From: Haematococcus lacustris
Lineage: Eukaryota; Chlorophyta; Chlorophyceae; Chlamydomonadales; Haematococcaceae
Assembly (NCBI GenBank): GCA_030144725.1
Contig: JASKMD010000031.1
Coordinates: 6,998,808-7,062,807 of the forward strand
Direction: 5' to 3'
DNA length: 64,000 nucleotides
The translations under genes and the position numbers were made by a program. Position 1 is the stretch's first letter. Every line of letters starts with the position of its first letter. Below are positions 33,397 to 44,190 of the stretch, one piece after another. Under the pieces are notes generated by a model. That model ran no database searches, was not told the origin of the DNA, and worked only from the letters and a program-made list of their open reading frames with translations.

Positions 33397-34333
33397 GTGG
33401 TGAGACAGTCAGGTACGGACTGGTCAATGCAGACTGTACCTACACAGCTCATCCAACAGCCAAGCAAGCAGTGGAGCGGGCTAGTGGGCAGGCCACATGG
33501 TGCCTGAGCCAGAGGCCAAGGGGATGCGTAGCAGCAGGGCTGCGGTGTGGCTCACATTCTCCAGGATGCGACTGGTGCGCTGCACGTTGCAGATGAGCGA
33601 CACGATGGCCAGGTTGCGGCGGTAGGACACGGTGGCAATCTTGTCCAGGTCCAGCTTCAGCTGCCCCAGCTCCGACTCAATGTCTGGCAGCTTCTTGGGG
33701 TCAAGGGTCAGGGACACGGACACCTGCAGGGCGGGGCAGGGCCTGGGTGATGTCTGGAGGGAGGGCGGCAGCTGAACCTGACCCGACTGCAAACAGGCTT
33801 ACCTAGAGGCCATGGGACTGCATGGGGCTGCTTGTGCACTCATTGGCCAGCCCCACATGCCACCCTCACCCTGGCCTCCACCACACCTGCACTCCTCCCC
33901 ATGCTGCCGACAGACGCACCTCACTAATGGCCACCACGTCCACACTGAGCTTGTGCACCCGGAAGGCCTCAAACACTGTGGCCAAGAAGCTGTACTGGCC
34001 CATCATACGAGTGGAGATGATGTCTACAAGCGTGACGTTGGGTTTCAGCACAATGGACGTCACCAGCACTTGGCTCGTATCCCGCTGTGCTGTGATGAAC
34101 GTCCCAACAGCAGTCCTGGCGGCAGAGCAGCAGCAGGCTCAGGGTCAGCAGCAGCAGGGGGTGAGGTTTGAGATCAGCAGCAGCAGGGTAAGGATCACAT
34201 GGCCAGTCACCCGCTGCCCTAGCCCCTGATTCCCCTGCGCCCACTATCGCTTGTCTCTTCCCCCCCCCCTAGCCCGCAGGTAAAGACGTGCACGTGTACA
34301 CTAACCGATTGTAGGAGTTCTTGACACGCACCG

Positions 34334-35882
34334 AGCACGGCTCGACCCCTGTCAACAGCCATAGCCAACACCGGCAGCAGCAGCAGCAGCAGCAGCATGC
34401 AGGTGAGGCTCGTGCAGGTAGCGGAAGGTGAAGCTGCCTGCAGGTGGACCGTGAACAGTGGCAGCTGCCATGAAGCAATGCCGGACCCACCTGGCTCCTC
34501 CTGGATCGAGGCCATGGGGTCGGTGACTCCCTGCCCATAGCTGCCAGCCATCCCTGCACACCAGGTGCACACACCAGGCCCACCCAGGCACATGGCACAG
34601 GCTGCCTCACTGCAGGGTGTCACACAAACCACACACGGGTGAGTCAGGCAAGCTGGGCAACCGAGCTGTGGCAATGCTTGGGTCAACCAAGTCTGTGCAG
34701 CCAGTGCCCTGGCAGCAGTGCAATGACAGCTGGCTGCCAGCAGGTAGCCGTGCTTGGGGGCCTGCAGCTGCCTCACCAGCATGGGAGGGGGCAGCAGCAG
34801 TCAGGGGCACCACGGGGTCAGCCTCATACGGGGCTCCCCCCATGCCTGCAGCAGCCGGGGATGGCCCGGGTCCTCCCTCCTCAGCTGTGCCCAGACTACC
34901 ACCAGCAGTGGCACCACCTGCACGCAGTGAGGTCAGCAACAGCTGCGTCAGCTGCTGAGCACCAGGGACAGCCAAGGGGCTCAGGGCCCAGCCCGTCCCA
35001 GACCACCCTGGGGGTGTTGCCTCTGCCATGGTGCGGCAGCACAAGCTTGCATGGGTTCAGGAACCCCCTGTCAACAGCCATACCCAACACCGGCAGCAGC
35101 AGCAGCAGCATGCAGCAGCAGTGTGCAGCAGCAGCAGAGACCTGGCCAGCTGGTGGGGCCAGCTCAATCTCTGGGGCTACGCCTGTCCTTGCTGAGCCTG
35201 CCGACATGCAGCCGTGCACCCCAGGCCAGGGCCAGGCGGCGCACCTGGCGCAGCCACACCAGCAGCCAGACCGGGTTCAGGGGCGTCTGAGCCGCGTGGC
35301 CGCTTGCCCTCAGCTTGTCCAATGCCTGCTGCTGTGCGCTTGCGCTCAGACCCAGAGCCACGGCCTGCAGCGCCGCCTGAACCAGTGAGCCAGGCACAAG
35401 GCCGGCATGTGGGTGGCTGTGAAAGCAAACAGATGGTTGCATCTTGATCTGCACATCGTGTTCAGCTGACCTCCCTTGCGGGTCAACACAAGCCATGGGG
35501 CACAGCCCAGCTGGGGCACACATGCAGGTGGACCAGTCAGGCCTCAGGTGTTGGCCCGGCCTGACCAGGGCAGGTGCCAGGCCTCTTAGCGGCTGTGTTG
35601 CAGCTGCCTGGTCTCTCCCTACCTGCCCTAGTGTCAGGCCTTGGCTTGAAGGCTGCCATGGGTGACTTCAGATTGCAGCAAGGTGCCAATGCTCTGTTAG
35701 GGTGGCAAAGAGGTGTGACCTGCTACTGACTCACCCGCAGCTGGGGCTGGCACCGCACCAGGCTGGGACGGCCCTGCCCCATTCAGGCTGCCATCCGAGC
35801 CTGCAGCAGCACCATTACCACCACCAACAGTGCTCCAAGGGCTAGGGCAGTGCTGATGGCAGGCCAAGGCACGGCCTATGCT
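34334..35882 (-). other. Repeat-rich region with fragmentary minus-strand frames
   Basis: The word CCCTGTCAACAGCCATA followed by CCAACACCGGCAGCAG occurs at about 34,348 and 35,068, framing a roughly 0.7-kb unit. Frames such as ALQAVALGLSASAQQQALDK then NPVWLLVWLRQVRRLALAWG (minus, about 35,385-35,200) look protein-like but match no family I recognise. Confidence 0.35.
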
Positions 35883-36350
35883 TCAGGGTTGAGGGCGCAA
35901 GACAACTACCATGAGCTCACACAACACGTCCCCCACACTTTGCTCCACGGCCCCACCCTTAAGGAACCAATACTGACCTGCAGGGGGTTGACAGGTAGGT
36001 GCTACCGCCTGTGCCAGGGGCTTCACCTCCAGCACCAGCAGGTGTGGCCCTGCCACCACAGGCTCCCTGTGCACCTTGCATTGTCCGGTCAGCTGCAAAC
36101 CCTTGCTCTTCACCCAGGTGGACAGTCTCTTGTGGCTCCCCTGGGCCACCCTCAGCGGCCACCTGGGCTTCGACTTGTAGATACGCTCTGCCGTGCAACG
36201 CACATGCATGCTGCCATACTCCTCACTGCCATCATCGCAGTACTGGAGTGCCAGAGCCACTATCAGTGTGACCTTCGTGCCTAAGTCACACCCTCCCAAC
36301 CCTAACCCCTGGATGACGGACTTGTACAAGTCCTCAAGGCATCCCCCCAA
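35883..36350 (-). CDS. Unrecognised protein-coding segment
   Basis: An open minus-strand frame with balanced composition: DLYKSVIQGLGLGGCDLGTK, VTLIVALALQYCDDGSEEYG, SMHVRCTAERIYKSKPRWPL, and GPHLLVLEVKPLAQAV. It looks like part of a real folded protein rather than repeat translation. It follows the 36,705-37,622 frame on the same strand, with a plausible intron between. No family was recognised. It could be an exon of one multi-exon gene covering 38,790-34,600, or part of a mobile element, because the region is bounded by repeats. Confidence 0.35.
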   Translation of the reverse strand: MGGCLEDLYKSVIQGLGLGGCDLGTKVTLIVALALQYCDDGSEEYGSMHVRCTAERIYKSKPRWPLRVAQGSHKRLSTWVKSKGLQLTGQCKVHREPVVAGPHLLVLEVKPLAQAVAPTCQPPAGQYWFLKGGAVEQSVGDVLCELMVVVLRPQP

Positions 36351-36704
36351 TCCACGTTTGGCAGGGGGTCTGCTCCTGGCCCAGCTTTAGCCACCAACGC
36401 TTCTGCCGTCAGCTCCTCTTCCATGGGAGAGGGGTCCTGGGCTGCATGCAACAATGCAGTCATGCAACAATGCAGCCATGCAGGCATGGAGTGCAGCAGA
36501 GGAGGAAGGCAGGCAGCTGCCCAGAGCAATGCAAGGCTTCACTGGCACTGGGTAGTGGCCAGACCCCACACTATGCTCCATGTGCAGCCATGAGCCTCCT
36601 GGAGGCACATGTGCAGGCACTCCCTGTGTGTGCTCCAGGTCACTTCACGTGATGTTGAGCCGACATCTAGGTAGCACCTTGGCCATGCAAGCATGGACCA
36701 TGAC

Positions 36705-37622
36705 TCATGTTGAGCAGCGCACATGACAGGGACCTCCCAGCCCCTCACCTGGGACGCCCTGTAGGCCGTTGAGGGGCTCAGGGCCAAAGGGCTGAGCAGC
36801 AGGGGCAGCGGGAGGGGCAGCAACAGTCTCAGGAGCCTCCCCAGGAGAACTGGCCTGCTGTGCCCCTTGGCCCTGATGGTGGCAGGGATCAGGTAGTGGC
36901 AGGGCAGGGGCTGGACCAGGGGCTGCAGAGCCACTACTTGCTGCCCGCAGCCCCAGCACCAGCTGGCCACCCGACGTCAGCTGTCCAATCCGCTCTACAG
37001 CCTGCCAGCCCTGCAGCAACCGGCCCCACTGGATGCGGGGGTTTTTATACAATACCTCCTCGATGTTGTTGTCACGAATGCGCACCAGGAAAGGGCAGGG
37101 GGGCTGGGGTGAAGCTGCCGTTCGAACATGATCCATGCAGATCACGGGCACCATTGACGCATCCAATCTGCTGTGCAGGTCCACATTTGCTGCAGGTGCG
37201 GCCAGTAGCCCCAGAATGTTGTGGCTGCCACCAATAAGTACTTTTCTAGGCGGCTTGCGGCGGCCAGACAGGAGCTCCTGCTGAAGCTCCCAGGCCTCTA
37301 ACAAACTCCCGTACACAGTGCCTGGGCAGGCTGGCTCAGGGGCAACATAGGGGAGGGCCTCGTCCTCCTGCCGGTCACCTGGCTGGACGCTGCCACCAGC
37401 AGCTGTGGCCTGGGCAAAGGGAGGGGAGGAGGCCGCTGTCGGCTGGGCGGTTGGCAGGTTGGCGGCGGGGTGAGCATCTGGGGGTCCGGGCTGGGCAGGC
37501 TCCGGGCCCCTGCTGCTGGTAGCCGTGCGTGTTGGATCCGAGCATGGCTGCGAGGACGTGGTGACAGCGGTCATTGTGAGCATGCGCTGGTTGTGCTGCC
37601 ATGCGCCTGCAGGTCTGGGCAA
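36705..37622 (-). CDS. Unrecognised protein-coding segment
   Basis: A 305-residue open frame. The N-terminal third is Pro/Ala/Ser-rich. The middle is folded-looking: LLEAWELQQELLSGRRKPPR, KVLIGGSHNILGLLAAPAAN, FLVRIRDNNIEEVLYKNPRI, QWGRLLQGWQAVERIGQLTS, GGQLVLGLRAA; the end is Pro/Ala-rich. The segment with QWGRLLQ and LVLGL resembles WPWHSVAQHWGKVAWAAYVE then LVLGLQPVEG in 38,062-38,790, suggesting an internally repeated module. No known family was recognised. Confidence 0.4.
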   Translation of the reverse strand: MPRPAGAWQHNQRMLTMTAVTTSSQPCSDPTRTATSSRGPEPAQPGPPDAHPAANLPTAQPTAASSPPFAQATAAGGSVQPGDRQEDEALPYVAPEPACPGTVYGSLLEAWELQQELLSGRRKPPRKVLIGGSHNILGLLAAPAANVDLHSRLDASMVPVICMDHVRTAASPQPPCPFLVRIRDNNIEEVLYKNPRIQWGRLLQGWQAVERIGQLTSGGQLVLGLRAASSGSAAPGPAPALPLPDPCHHQGQGAQQASSPGEAPETVAAPPAAPAAQPFGPEPLNGLQGVPGEGLGGPCHVRCST

Positions 37623-38061
37623 GGCTGCTCAGCCCAAACTGGGTCAGTGCACGTATGTTCATTGTCCGCTTGCACAAGTGCCATGCACATCGCATGCGAG
37701 GCACTCACCTCTTGCGGTGGTGTCACCGTGTTGAGCTCATGGCCGCCACCCCTGCAGCCTGGGCCAGCCTGGTCAGCCTGGCCATGCACACCTGCAAGCA
37801 GGATGTCGGAAGAGTGAGATTGGTGGCCACCTGGTCTCAGCACACGGGCATGACACAAGCAGCTTTGCGGTTGCAATGCCAGTGGATAACCATAGCTGTT
37901 GCCATGACCACTTGCAGTGCCCTCAGCCCCTCACCTTCACCAGCATGCTCAACAGGGCGCGTGTCAAGCCAACGGGCGAGCGAGCCAACGGGCAAGGCAT
38001 GTAGTGCAGCGACGGGGGTAGGGGCATCAGCAGCTGCTGCCACCTGCCCCACCACTTCCCC

Positions 38062-38790
38062 TTAATGGAGAGGAGAGCGGTTGGGCGCCGCATGCAACTC
38101 AGGGTTGGCGTTGGCCCCATCTGCTGCAGGTCCGGGGCCTTCAACAGGCTGCAAACCTAGCACAAGGTGTGGCTCGACATACGCAGCCCACGCCACCTTG
38201 CCCCAATGCTGCGCCACTGAGTGCCAGGGCCAGTTGGGCGGCTTCCACACCAGGTCACACTCTATGTCAACCAGGAGGGGAGGAGGAGGGTGATGCGGGC
38301 CACCTGCCCTGCCGCAAGGCACACAAACCACTGGTGTAGGCTTCTTCGCCGCAGTGATCCAGTCCATTTGCGGGGCAGGTTGCTTCATGGCTTGTAGGAT
38401 GCGGGCGCAACACTCATCTGCCAGCTCCACTTTGTCCATCTGCACCGTATCTGGGCTGCTCAGAAGCTGCTGCTGCAGTGCCTTTGCCCTCTCCAACAAC
38501 TTTCTTTCTTTATCGGGCAGAGACAAGGGGCGTGCAGCATGACATGCTGCAGGTGGGAGGCGTGTTGGACCCACATCAGCCGAGGGTTGTGCGAGCTCCT
38601 GATGCCTGCTGACAGGTTGCGAGCAGTTGGAGTTTGGTTTAGCAGGGGAGGGGAGGGGAGCTGGGCAGGTGGCGACAGCAGGCTGGTGGGGCAGTGGCGC
38701 AGCGCATCTGCCGCCAGTGCCACTAGGTCCTTGCTGCACCGCCTGCAGCCACAGTGCCAGGGTGCCCTGGGTCAGTGCAGGTAGGGTCAT
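38062..38790 (-). CDS. Unrecognised protein-coding segment
   Basis: A 242-residue open frame. It contains LSLPDKERKLLERAKALQQQ, KVELADECCARILQAMKQ, a CVPCGRAGG motif and VDIECDLVWKPPNWPWHSVA followed by an LVLGL motif. It shares a short module with the frame at 36,705-37,622. The two may be exons of one gene or related ORFs of an element. Function unknown. Confidence 0.4.
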   Translation of the reverse strand: MTLPALTQGTLALWLQAVQQGPSGTGGRCAAPLPHQPAVATCPAPLPSPAKPNSNCSQPVSRHQELAQPSADVGPTRLPPAACHAARPLSLPDKERKLLERAKALQQQLLSSPDTVQMDKVELADECCARILQAMKQPAPQMDWITAAKKPTPVVCVPCGRAGGPHHPPPPLLVDIECDLVWKPPNWPWHSVAQHWGKVAWAAYVEPHLVLGLQPVEGPGPAADGANANPELHAAPNRSPLH

Positions 38791-38799
38791 TGCCCACTT

Positions 38800-40129
38800 G
38801 CTTAAACGCTATGCACATCTTCTAGTTGGGCCTGGTGTCGGGCATGGCTGCACAATGCCAGGGTACGTGGAGTTACACCAGCTCTGATCCCTTGATCACA
38901 CGTTTGAGAGTCGTGAGGAGCCAACCTCCACACTTGCCTGCGGGGGTGGTGTCATGGCATCAGCATGTCCACGGCTGGGCATGTCCACGGTGGGATGGGT
39001 ACTGACAAAAGGTCTGTAGCAATTGAGTTTGCAGGCGTTTCCTGCGAGTATGTGACGAGCGGGCAGAACCGCCGTCCCGCAGTCTCAGTGGCTAGTACGT
39101 GTCATTGCTATGTTCCCTAGCTGCTGCTGGTGCTTCCGTGTCGTGTGAGCCGCGGGAGGCGTTGCCGATCACCACTCACCCGCGATGAGATGTATCACGC
39201 GCCGCCGTGCCTGCCCGCCGTGACTGAGCCACACGCGGTGCGAGGTCTATGCGCCCCTGCTGCCACACCACCCGAACCGAATCTAAATGCAAGCGAGTTC
39301 GACGGTGAGCCCGACGCTTGCGGGCTACGTCTGCAGGGATCGAGCAGAGCAGGGCGGTATGGGTCGCATCTCACACTATTACTTAACCACGCATCCCAAT
39401 GGCGTACAGAGCCTCAGTCGAGATTCAAATATCATCGAGTGAGGTTTGAATGTTATCTTTTTGGCATGGAATGCGATTGGACGTGGCTTTTCATACTTCA
39501 CAGCAAGAGGTTGCTCGCATGCGCTGTGGCGACAGTGTTAGATACCTTGGCTTACTACCGAGATGAAGAGCGAGCCTGAGGTGGATATGACGCGTACCAT
39601 AGCAGCGCGTTTGCCTCGCGCCGCCCCAGCTGGTGCCCCTCCTTGCACCGCCCCGGGCCGCACAGCGCTCCGCCCCGCCTCGAGCCCCGCCCGGAAGCGG
39701 CCCTCCCCGCCGCGCGACCCGCCCCGCGCCCCGTCCCGCACCGCATTGCGCGGCACCCCACCTCGCGCCCCGGAATAGCATCCCTAAACGTTGTAACAAC
39801 GCTCCTGCACCTGCACCTGCCACATGCTTATCCTACTCTAGGACGGCTTACGTCATAGCCATATGAAGACTCTGCAACTTGGCAGAGCTTGTCCTCTAGA
39901 TCGTTCACTCTAGCATCGATGCTGCCACTCGGCCCCGGTCATCAGCAACTCATTCTCGGCCAGCTCGGCGCCGCACACGACCCATTGGGTTTGCGTCTTG
40001 CAAGGTCAGGCTGGGTCTGGCAAGGTCTGGCTGGGACTGACGCTGTGAGCTAGGCGGAGGCTGGTAGCGGGTGGGAGGCTGGGCGCGGGGCGGTGCGCGG
40101 GGCGGGGCGGCGCTCCTCGAGGGTTGGTT
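38800..40129. other. Intergenic stretch left of the palindromes
   Basis: No gene recognised. A very GC-rich block (39,615-39,780) alternates CCGCCCCG-type words and gives artificial Arg/Pro frames. Near 39,935-39,960 a GGTCATCAGCAACTCATTCT word resembles part of the TCAGG element gene (about 12,990), perhaps a small remnant. Confidence 0.35.
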
Positions 40130-40345
40130 CCGGCGGTTGGGTCGCCATCGGGGCGGTTGGGTCCATCGGGGCGGTTGGGTCCGGCGGCTGGGTCGCCATC
40201 GGGGCGGTCGGGTCCGGCGGTTGGACCGCCATCGGGGCGGTTGGGTCGCCATCGGGGCGGTTGGGCCATCGGCAGCGGTTGGGTCGCTCCTCGGGGGTTG
40301 GGTCCGGCGGTTGGGTCCGGCAATTGGGTCCGGCGGTTGGGTCGC
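40130..40345. repeat. 20-bp tandem repeat (GCGGTTGGGTCGCCATCGGG)
   Basis: About ten degenerate copies. The inverse array recurs at 45,150-45,288, where the two large palindromes meet, so this array probably served as a recombination or mis-join site. Confidence 0.85.
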
Positions 40346-40829
40346 GGGTGGGTCCGCAATCAAGTCTCCCGGTAACTCTTCCACCTGTGAGGTAGAATAA
40401 CCTGCCGCTGTCAGGTGGAATAACCCAACCGCCAAACTGCTGCCCGCCCAGGTTGTTTTGCTCTATCTAGGGCCAATGTAGCCCGACGTTGGAATGGTCG
40501 GCGAGCTATTACTGGGATGGGCTGTAGTAGTGGCAGCGACAGCCTGCATCGCGACCGTCGTAGGCGAAGGACTGCGTCCTGTGCCTGGGCCCTCTAGCGG
40601 GTCCATGCCAGATGAATCCCCTCCTTGAGGTAACGTTGCAGTCAGTCCGTAACCGCAGGCTGTCGTCCTGACGTTGACGTTGGCTCTCCTGTGCTACGTA
40701 GGGAATGCAGTTGAAGAACAGCCTCATCAGCAGCCAGTCCGCTGAACGGCATGGACAGCCTGAGCCGAAGAGAAGACAGGCAGCAGATGCAGTAGATGCA
40801 GAAGCTGCAAATAGATGCCGCCCAGCCCC

Positions 40830-42320
40830 ACCCCTCGCCGCCGCAGCCCAGCCCTGCCCCACCCCCGCCCAGCCCTGCTCCAACCCATCCCAGCCCTGCC
40901 CCACCCCCTCCCAGCCCTGCCCCACGCCATCCCTGCCTTGCGTTGCCCCTTCCCACCCTGCCCTGCCCTGCCCAGCCCTGCACCACCCCCTTTCAGCCCC
41001 ACCCCACCCCCTCTCAGCCCTGCCCCACCCCCTCCCCCCTCTGCACCCCTGCAGCCTGCTCCCCCCCTCCCATTCCGCTGCACATCACCCCCCCTGCCCC
41101 ACCCCCCTCCCCACCCTCCCCCACCCCTGACTGCAGCAACCCATGGTGGACGACCAGGGAGGCGTAGGCCCGCTCCACAACATACTCGTCCTCCCCCTCC
41201 CCCCCCTTCCCCCCCCCTCCCCCTGCTCCACAGCCCGGCTGCCCCTGTGAGGTGGCAAGGGGTGGGCTGCAGCCCTGTCCCGGCCCCCTGGCGTTGAGGG
41301 GGGGGAGGGGGCAGGTCATCAAGCTGCATCACAGCTTCAGCTCCACACCCAGGACGGTGCGCAGGGCTTTGGACTCGGCCTGGGGACCAGGTCAGGGGGC
41401 GGGAGGGAAGTGGGGTGGGGCAGAGCGGGGGGTGGGCAGGACGGGGGGGTGGGCAGGGCAGGGGGGTGGGGCAGGGGTTGGTGGGCAGCTGTGATGCAAG
41501 GTGAAGGGAGGAGGGTGAGGGTGTGGTGAGGGTGAGGGTGATGTGGAGTTGCGCACCTGGCTAACCTGACCGCGGTACTCCCTCTCCCTGACTGCTTGCC
41601 AGCGGTCTGTGCGGAAGTCAGAGCCGCCGGCTCTACGCTCCCACCACGGGGTACGCACGGGGTACGCAGCCTGGGCCAGAGGGCCCTGCCCCACCCCCTC
41701 TCAGCCCTGCCCCACCCCCTCCCATCCCTGCCCCACGCCATCCCTGCCTTGCATTGCCCCTCCCCTCCCTGCCCAGCCCTGCCCCACCCCCTTCCAGCCT
41801 TGCGTTGCCCCTCCCCTCCCTGCCCAGCCCTGCCCCACCCCCTCCCAGCCCTGCCCCACCCCCTCCCAGCCCCGCCCCACCCCCTCTCAGGCCTGCCCCA
41901 CCCCCTCCCAGCCCTGCCCCACCCCCTTCCAGCCTTGCGTTGCCCCTCCCCTCCCTGCCCAGCCCTGCCCCACCCCCTCCCAGCCCTGCCCCACCCCCTC
42001 CCAGCCCCGCCCCACCCTCTCTCAGGCCTGCCCCACCCCATCCCAGCCCTGCCCCAGCCCCTCCCAGCCCCGCCCCGCCCCACCCCCTCCCTGCCTTGCA
42101 TTGCCTCTCCCCTCCCTGCCCAGCCCTGCCCCACCCCCTTCCAGCCTTGCATTGCCCCTCCCTGCTCAGCCCTGCCCCACCCCCTCCCAGCCCTGCCCCA
42201 CCCCATATAAGCCCTGCCCCACCCCCTCCTAACCTTGCGTTGCCCCTCCCCTCCCTGCCCAGCCCTGCCCCACCCCCTCCCAGCCTTGCGTTGCCCCTTC
42301 GTGCCCTGCCCTGCCCTGCC
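40830..42320. repeat. CCAGCCCTGCCCCACCCC satellite, palindrome 1 left arm
   Basis: About 18- to 22-bp imperfect units with periodic GCCTTGCGTTGCCCCTCCCC variants. Mirrored at 43,905-44,690. Generates long artificial Pro/Ala frames on one strand and Gly/Arg frames on the other. Confidence 0.9.
41130..41690 (-). pseudogene. Captured gene fragment inside the satellite, unrecognised
   Basis: The non-satellite insert in the left arm has exon-like minus-strand segments. About 41,685-41,572 reads [20 protein letters not shown] then [16 protein letters not shown] before a GT. About 41,383-41,330 reads AESKALRTVLGVELKL before TGA. About 41,192-41,133 reads DEYVVERAYASLVVHHGLLQ. They have acceptor-like CAG borders but no family was recognised. 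They are absent from the right arm. Confidence 0.35.
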
Positions 42321-42559
42321 CTTCCTGTAGGTGTGTGGCAGTGCAGGTTGCAGCAGGCTGCAGGTGTGTTGCAGTGCATGAGCAGCAGCAGCAGGCTGCA
42401 GTGCATGTGCTGCACTCCATGAGCAGCAACAACAGCAGGCTGTAGTGCATGAGCAGCAGTGCATGGGCAGCAGCAGCAACAGGCTGTAGGTGTGCTTCAG
42501 TGCATGAGCAGCAGCAGCAGCACCAGGCTAAAGTGCATGTGCTGTAGTGCATGAGCAGC

Positions 42560-43410
42560 CGAAGCAGCAACCGGCTGTAAGGCGCATGTGCGGTGTGTGT
42601 CTGGTTGCATGCAAGCTCATTTCAAGCCATAGATCTGGCATGGTCTGCGGTGGTCTTGGTAGCTCCATGCAAATAAAGGCATGCAATTTGTGGTTGTTTA
42701 ACCATGCCGTTGCTTGTGTAGCCGCATACGGACACCACATTGGTTGTGTAAGACAATTTTCCCGGTGATGGGCAATTGCAACTCGAATATAAAGGTCTAC
42801 AATAGTACTTGACCGTGCCAGTTGCAGCGTCGATGTAATACCGCGTGGTGGTATATGGTTTATTTGGTGCCAATCACTGCCAGGCCTGCACTTGCTAAGC
42901 ATGACCGTGATGCACACATGCAAAGGGGGTATGTAGCAAGTGGCTACCACGTTTGCGGCCCTAGCGCATCACTAAGTGGTGGTGTTGTCCATACAAGGGG
43001 CATGTGGCGCACCACACCCTAGCATGTGGCTGGATCTGGTGAGCCTCCACTATAGGTACCATCCGTAATCCAGCTAGCTGTGACACATTGGGTGTGGATC
43101 ACTGCCAGGCCTGCACTTGCTAAGCATGACCGTGATGCATACATGCAAAGGGGGTATGTAGCAGGTGGCTACCACGTTTGCAGCATTAGCGCATCACCGC
43201 GTGGTGGTGTTGTCCATAGGGGCGTAGGAATCGTTTAAGAAGAGGATACACGGCTAATGACCACCACCGTTTTCTTCATTACATCTTGAACATTCACAAC
43301 TTACAAATCAAGTTGTGTGGCATGGAACTGAACGGAAGCTCAGGACAGCTTTTTGAAAGCTTTTGTACCATGCAACATTCTTCTCAGATGGGCTCAAAGT
43401 TGTTGCTGAT
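42560..43410. repeat. Loop of palindrome 1
   Basis: Related in direct orientation to 49,370-50,280, the loop of palindrome 2 (shared words GCATGCAATTTGTGGTTGTT, TAAGCATGACCGTGATGCA, GGCATGGAACTGAACGGAAG). It contains an internal tandem duplication (42,875-43,010 and 43,095-43,225). No gene. Confidence 0.8.
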
Positions 43411-44106
43411 TGCTAATACAAAACTGCACTGCCACACACCTACAGCATGCTGCTGCTGTCCATGCACTGCTCATGCACTACAGCCTGCTGCTCTTGCTGC
43501 TGATCATGCACCGCAACACACCTACAACCTGCTGCTGCTGCTGCTCATGCACTGAAGCACACCTGCAACCTGCTGCTACCTGCAGCCTGCACTGCCACAC
43601 ACCTACAGCCTGCTGCTGCTGCCCATCCACTGCTGCTGCTGTCCTTGCGCTGCTGCTCATACAGTACAGCCTGCTGCTGCTGCTCATGCACTGCAACACA
43701 CCTGCAGCCTGCTGCTACCTACACAGGTACACACATACAGCCTGCTGTTGCTGCTGTCCTTGCACTGCTGCTCATGCACTACAGCCTGCTGCTGCTGCTG
43801 TTCATGCACTGTAACACATGCACTGCAGCCTGTTGCTGCTGCACATGCACTGCAACACACCTGCAGCCTGCTGCTACCTGCACTGCCACACACCTACAGG
43901 CAGGGCAGGGCAGGCCAAGGCAGGGATGGGCAGGGCAGGGCTGGGCAAGGCAGGGCAGGGCAGGACTGGGAGGGGGTGGGGCAGGGCTGGGAGGGGGTGG
44001 GGCAGGGATGAGCAGGGATGGGAGGGGCAATGCAAGGCAGGGATGGCGTGGGGCGGGGCTGGGAGGGGGTGGGGCAGGGCAGGGATGGGCAGGGCAGGGA
44101 TGGGCA

Positions 44107-44190
44107 AGTCAGGTCAGGTCAGGTCAGGTCAGGTCAGGTCAGGTCAGGTCAGGTCAGGTCAGGTCAGGTCAGGTCAGGTCAGGTCAAGGC
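44107..44190. repeat. AGGTC pentamer array
   Basis: About sixteen tandem copies of AGGTC in the right arm of palindrome 1, with no counterpart in the left arm. A recent single-base variant (GGGCA to AGGTC type) spread locally. Confidence 0.95.

Larger units (their letters stand above)
31987..34333 (-). pseudogene. Aspartokinase, copy 1: 3' half only (ACT domains), 5' truncated
   Basis: Exons 34,333-34,306 (partial, VRVKNSYN), 34,115-33,920, 33,723-33,556 and 32,142-31,987, ending SSHV and TGA. ACT domain 1: [20 protein letters not shown] then [23 protein letters not shown] domain 2: [35 protein letters not shown], then [20 protein letters not shown]. These bind the feedback amino acid in the enzyme that phosphorylates aspartate, the first step of Lys/Thr/Met synthesis in plastids. 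Homology to copy 2 stops abruptly near 34,334, inside an exon, so the kinase domain is missing. The last intron carries a hAT element. Reading frames remain open, so the duplication is young. Confidence 0.8.
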
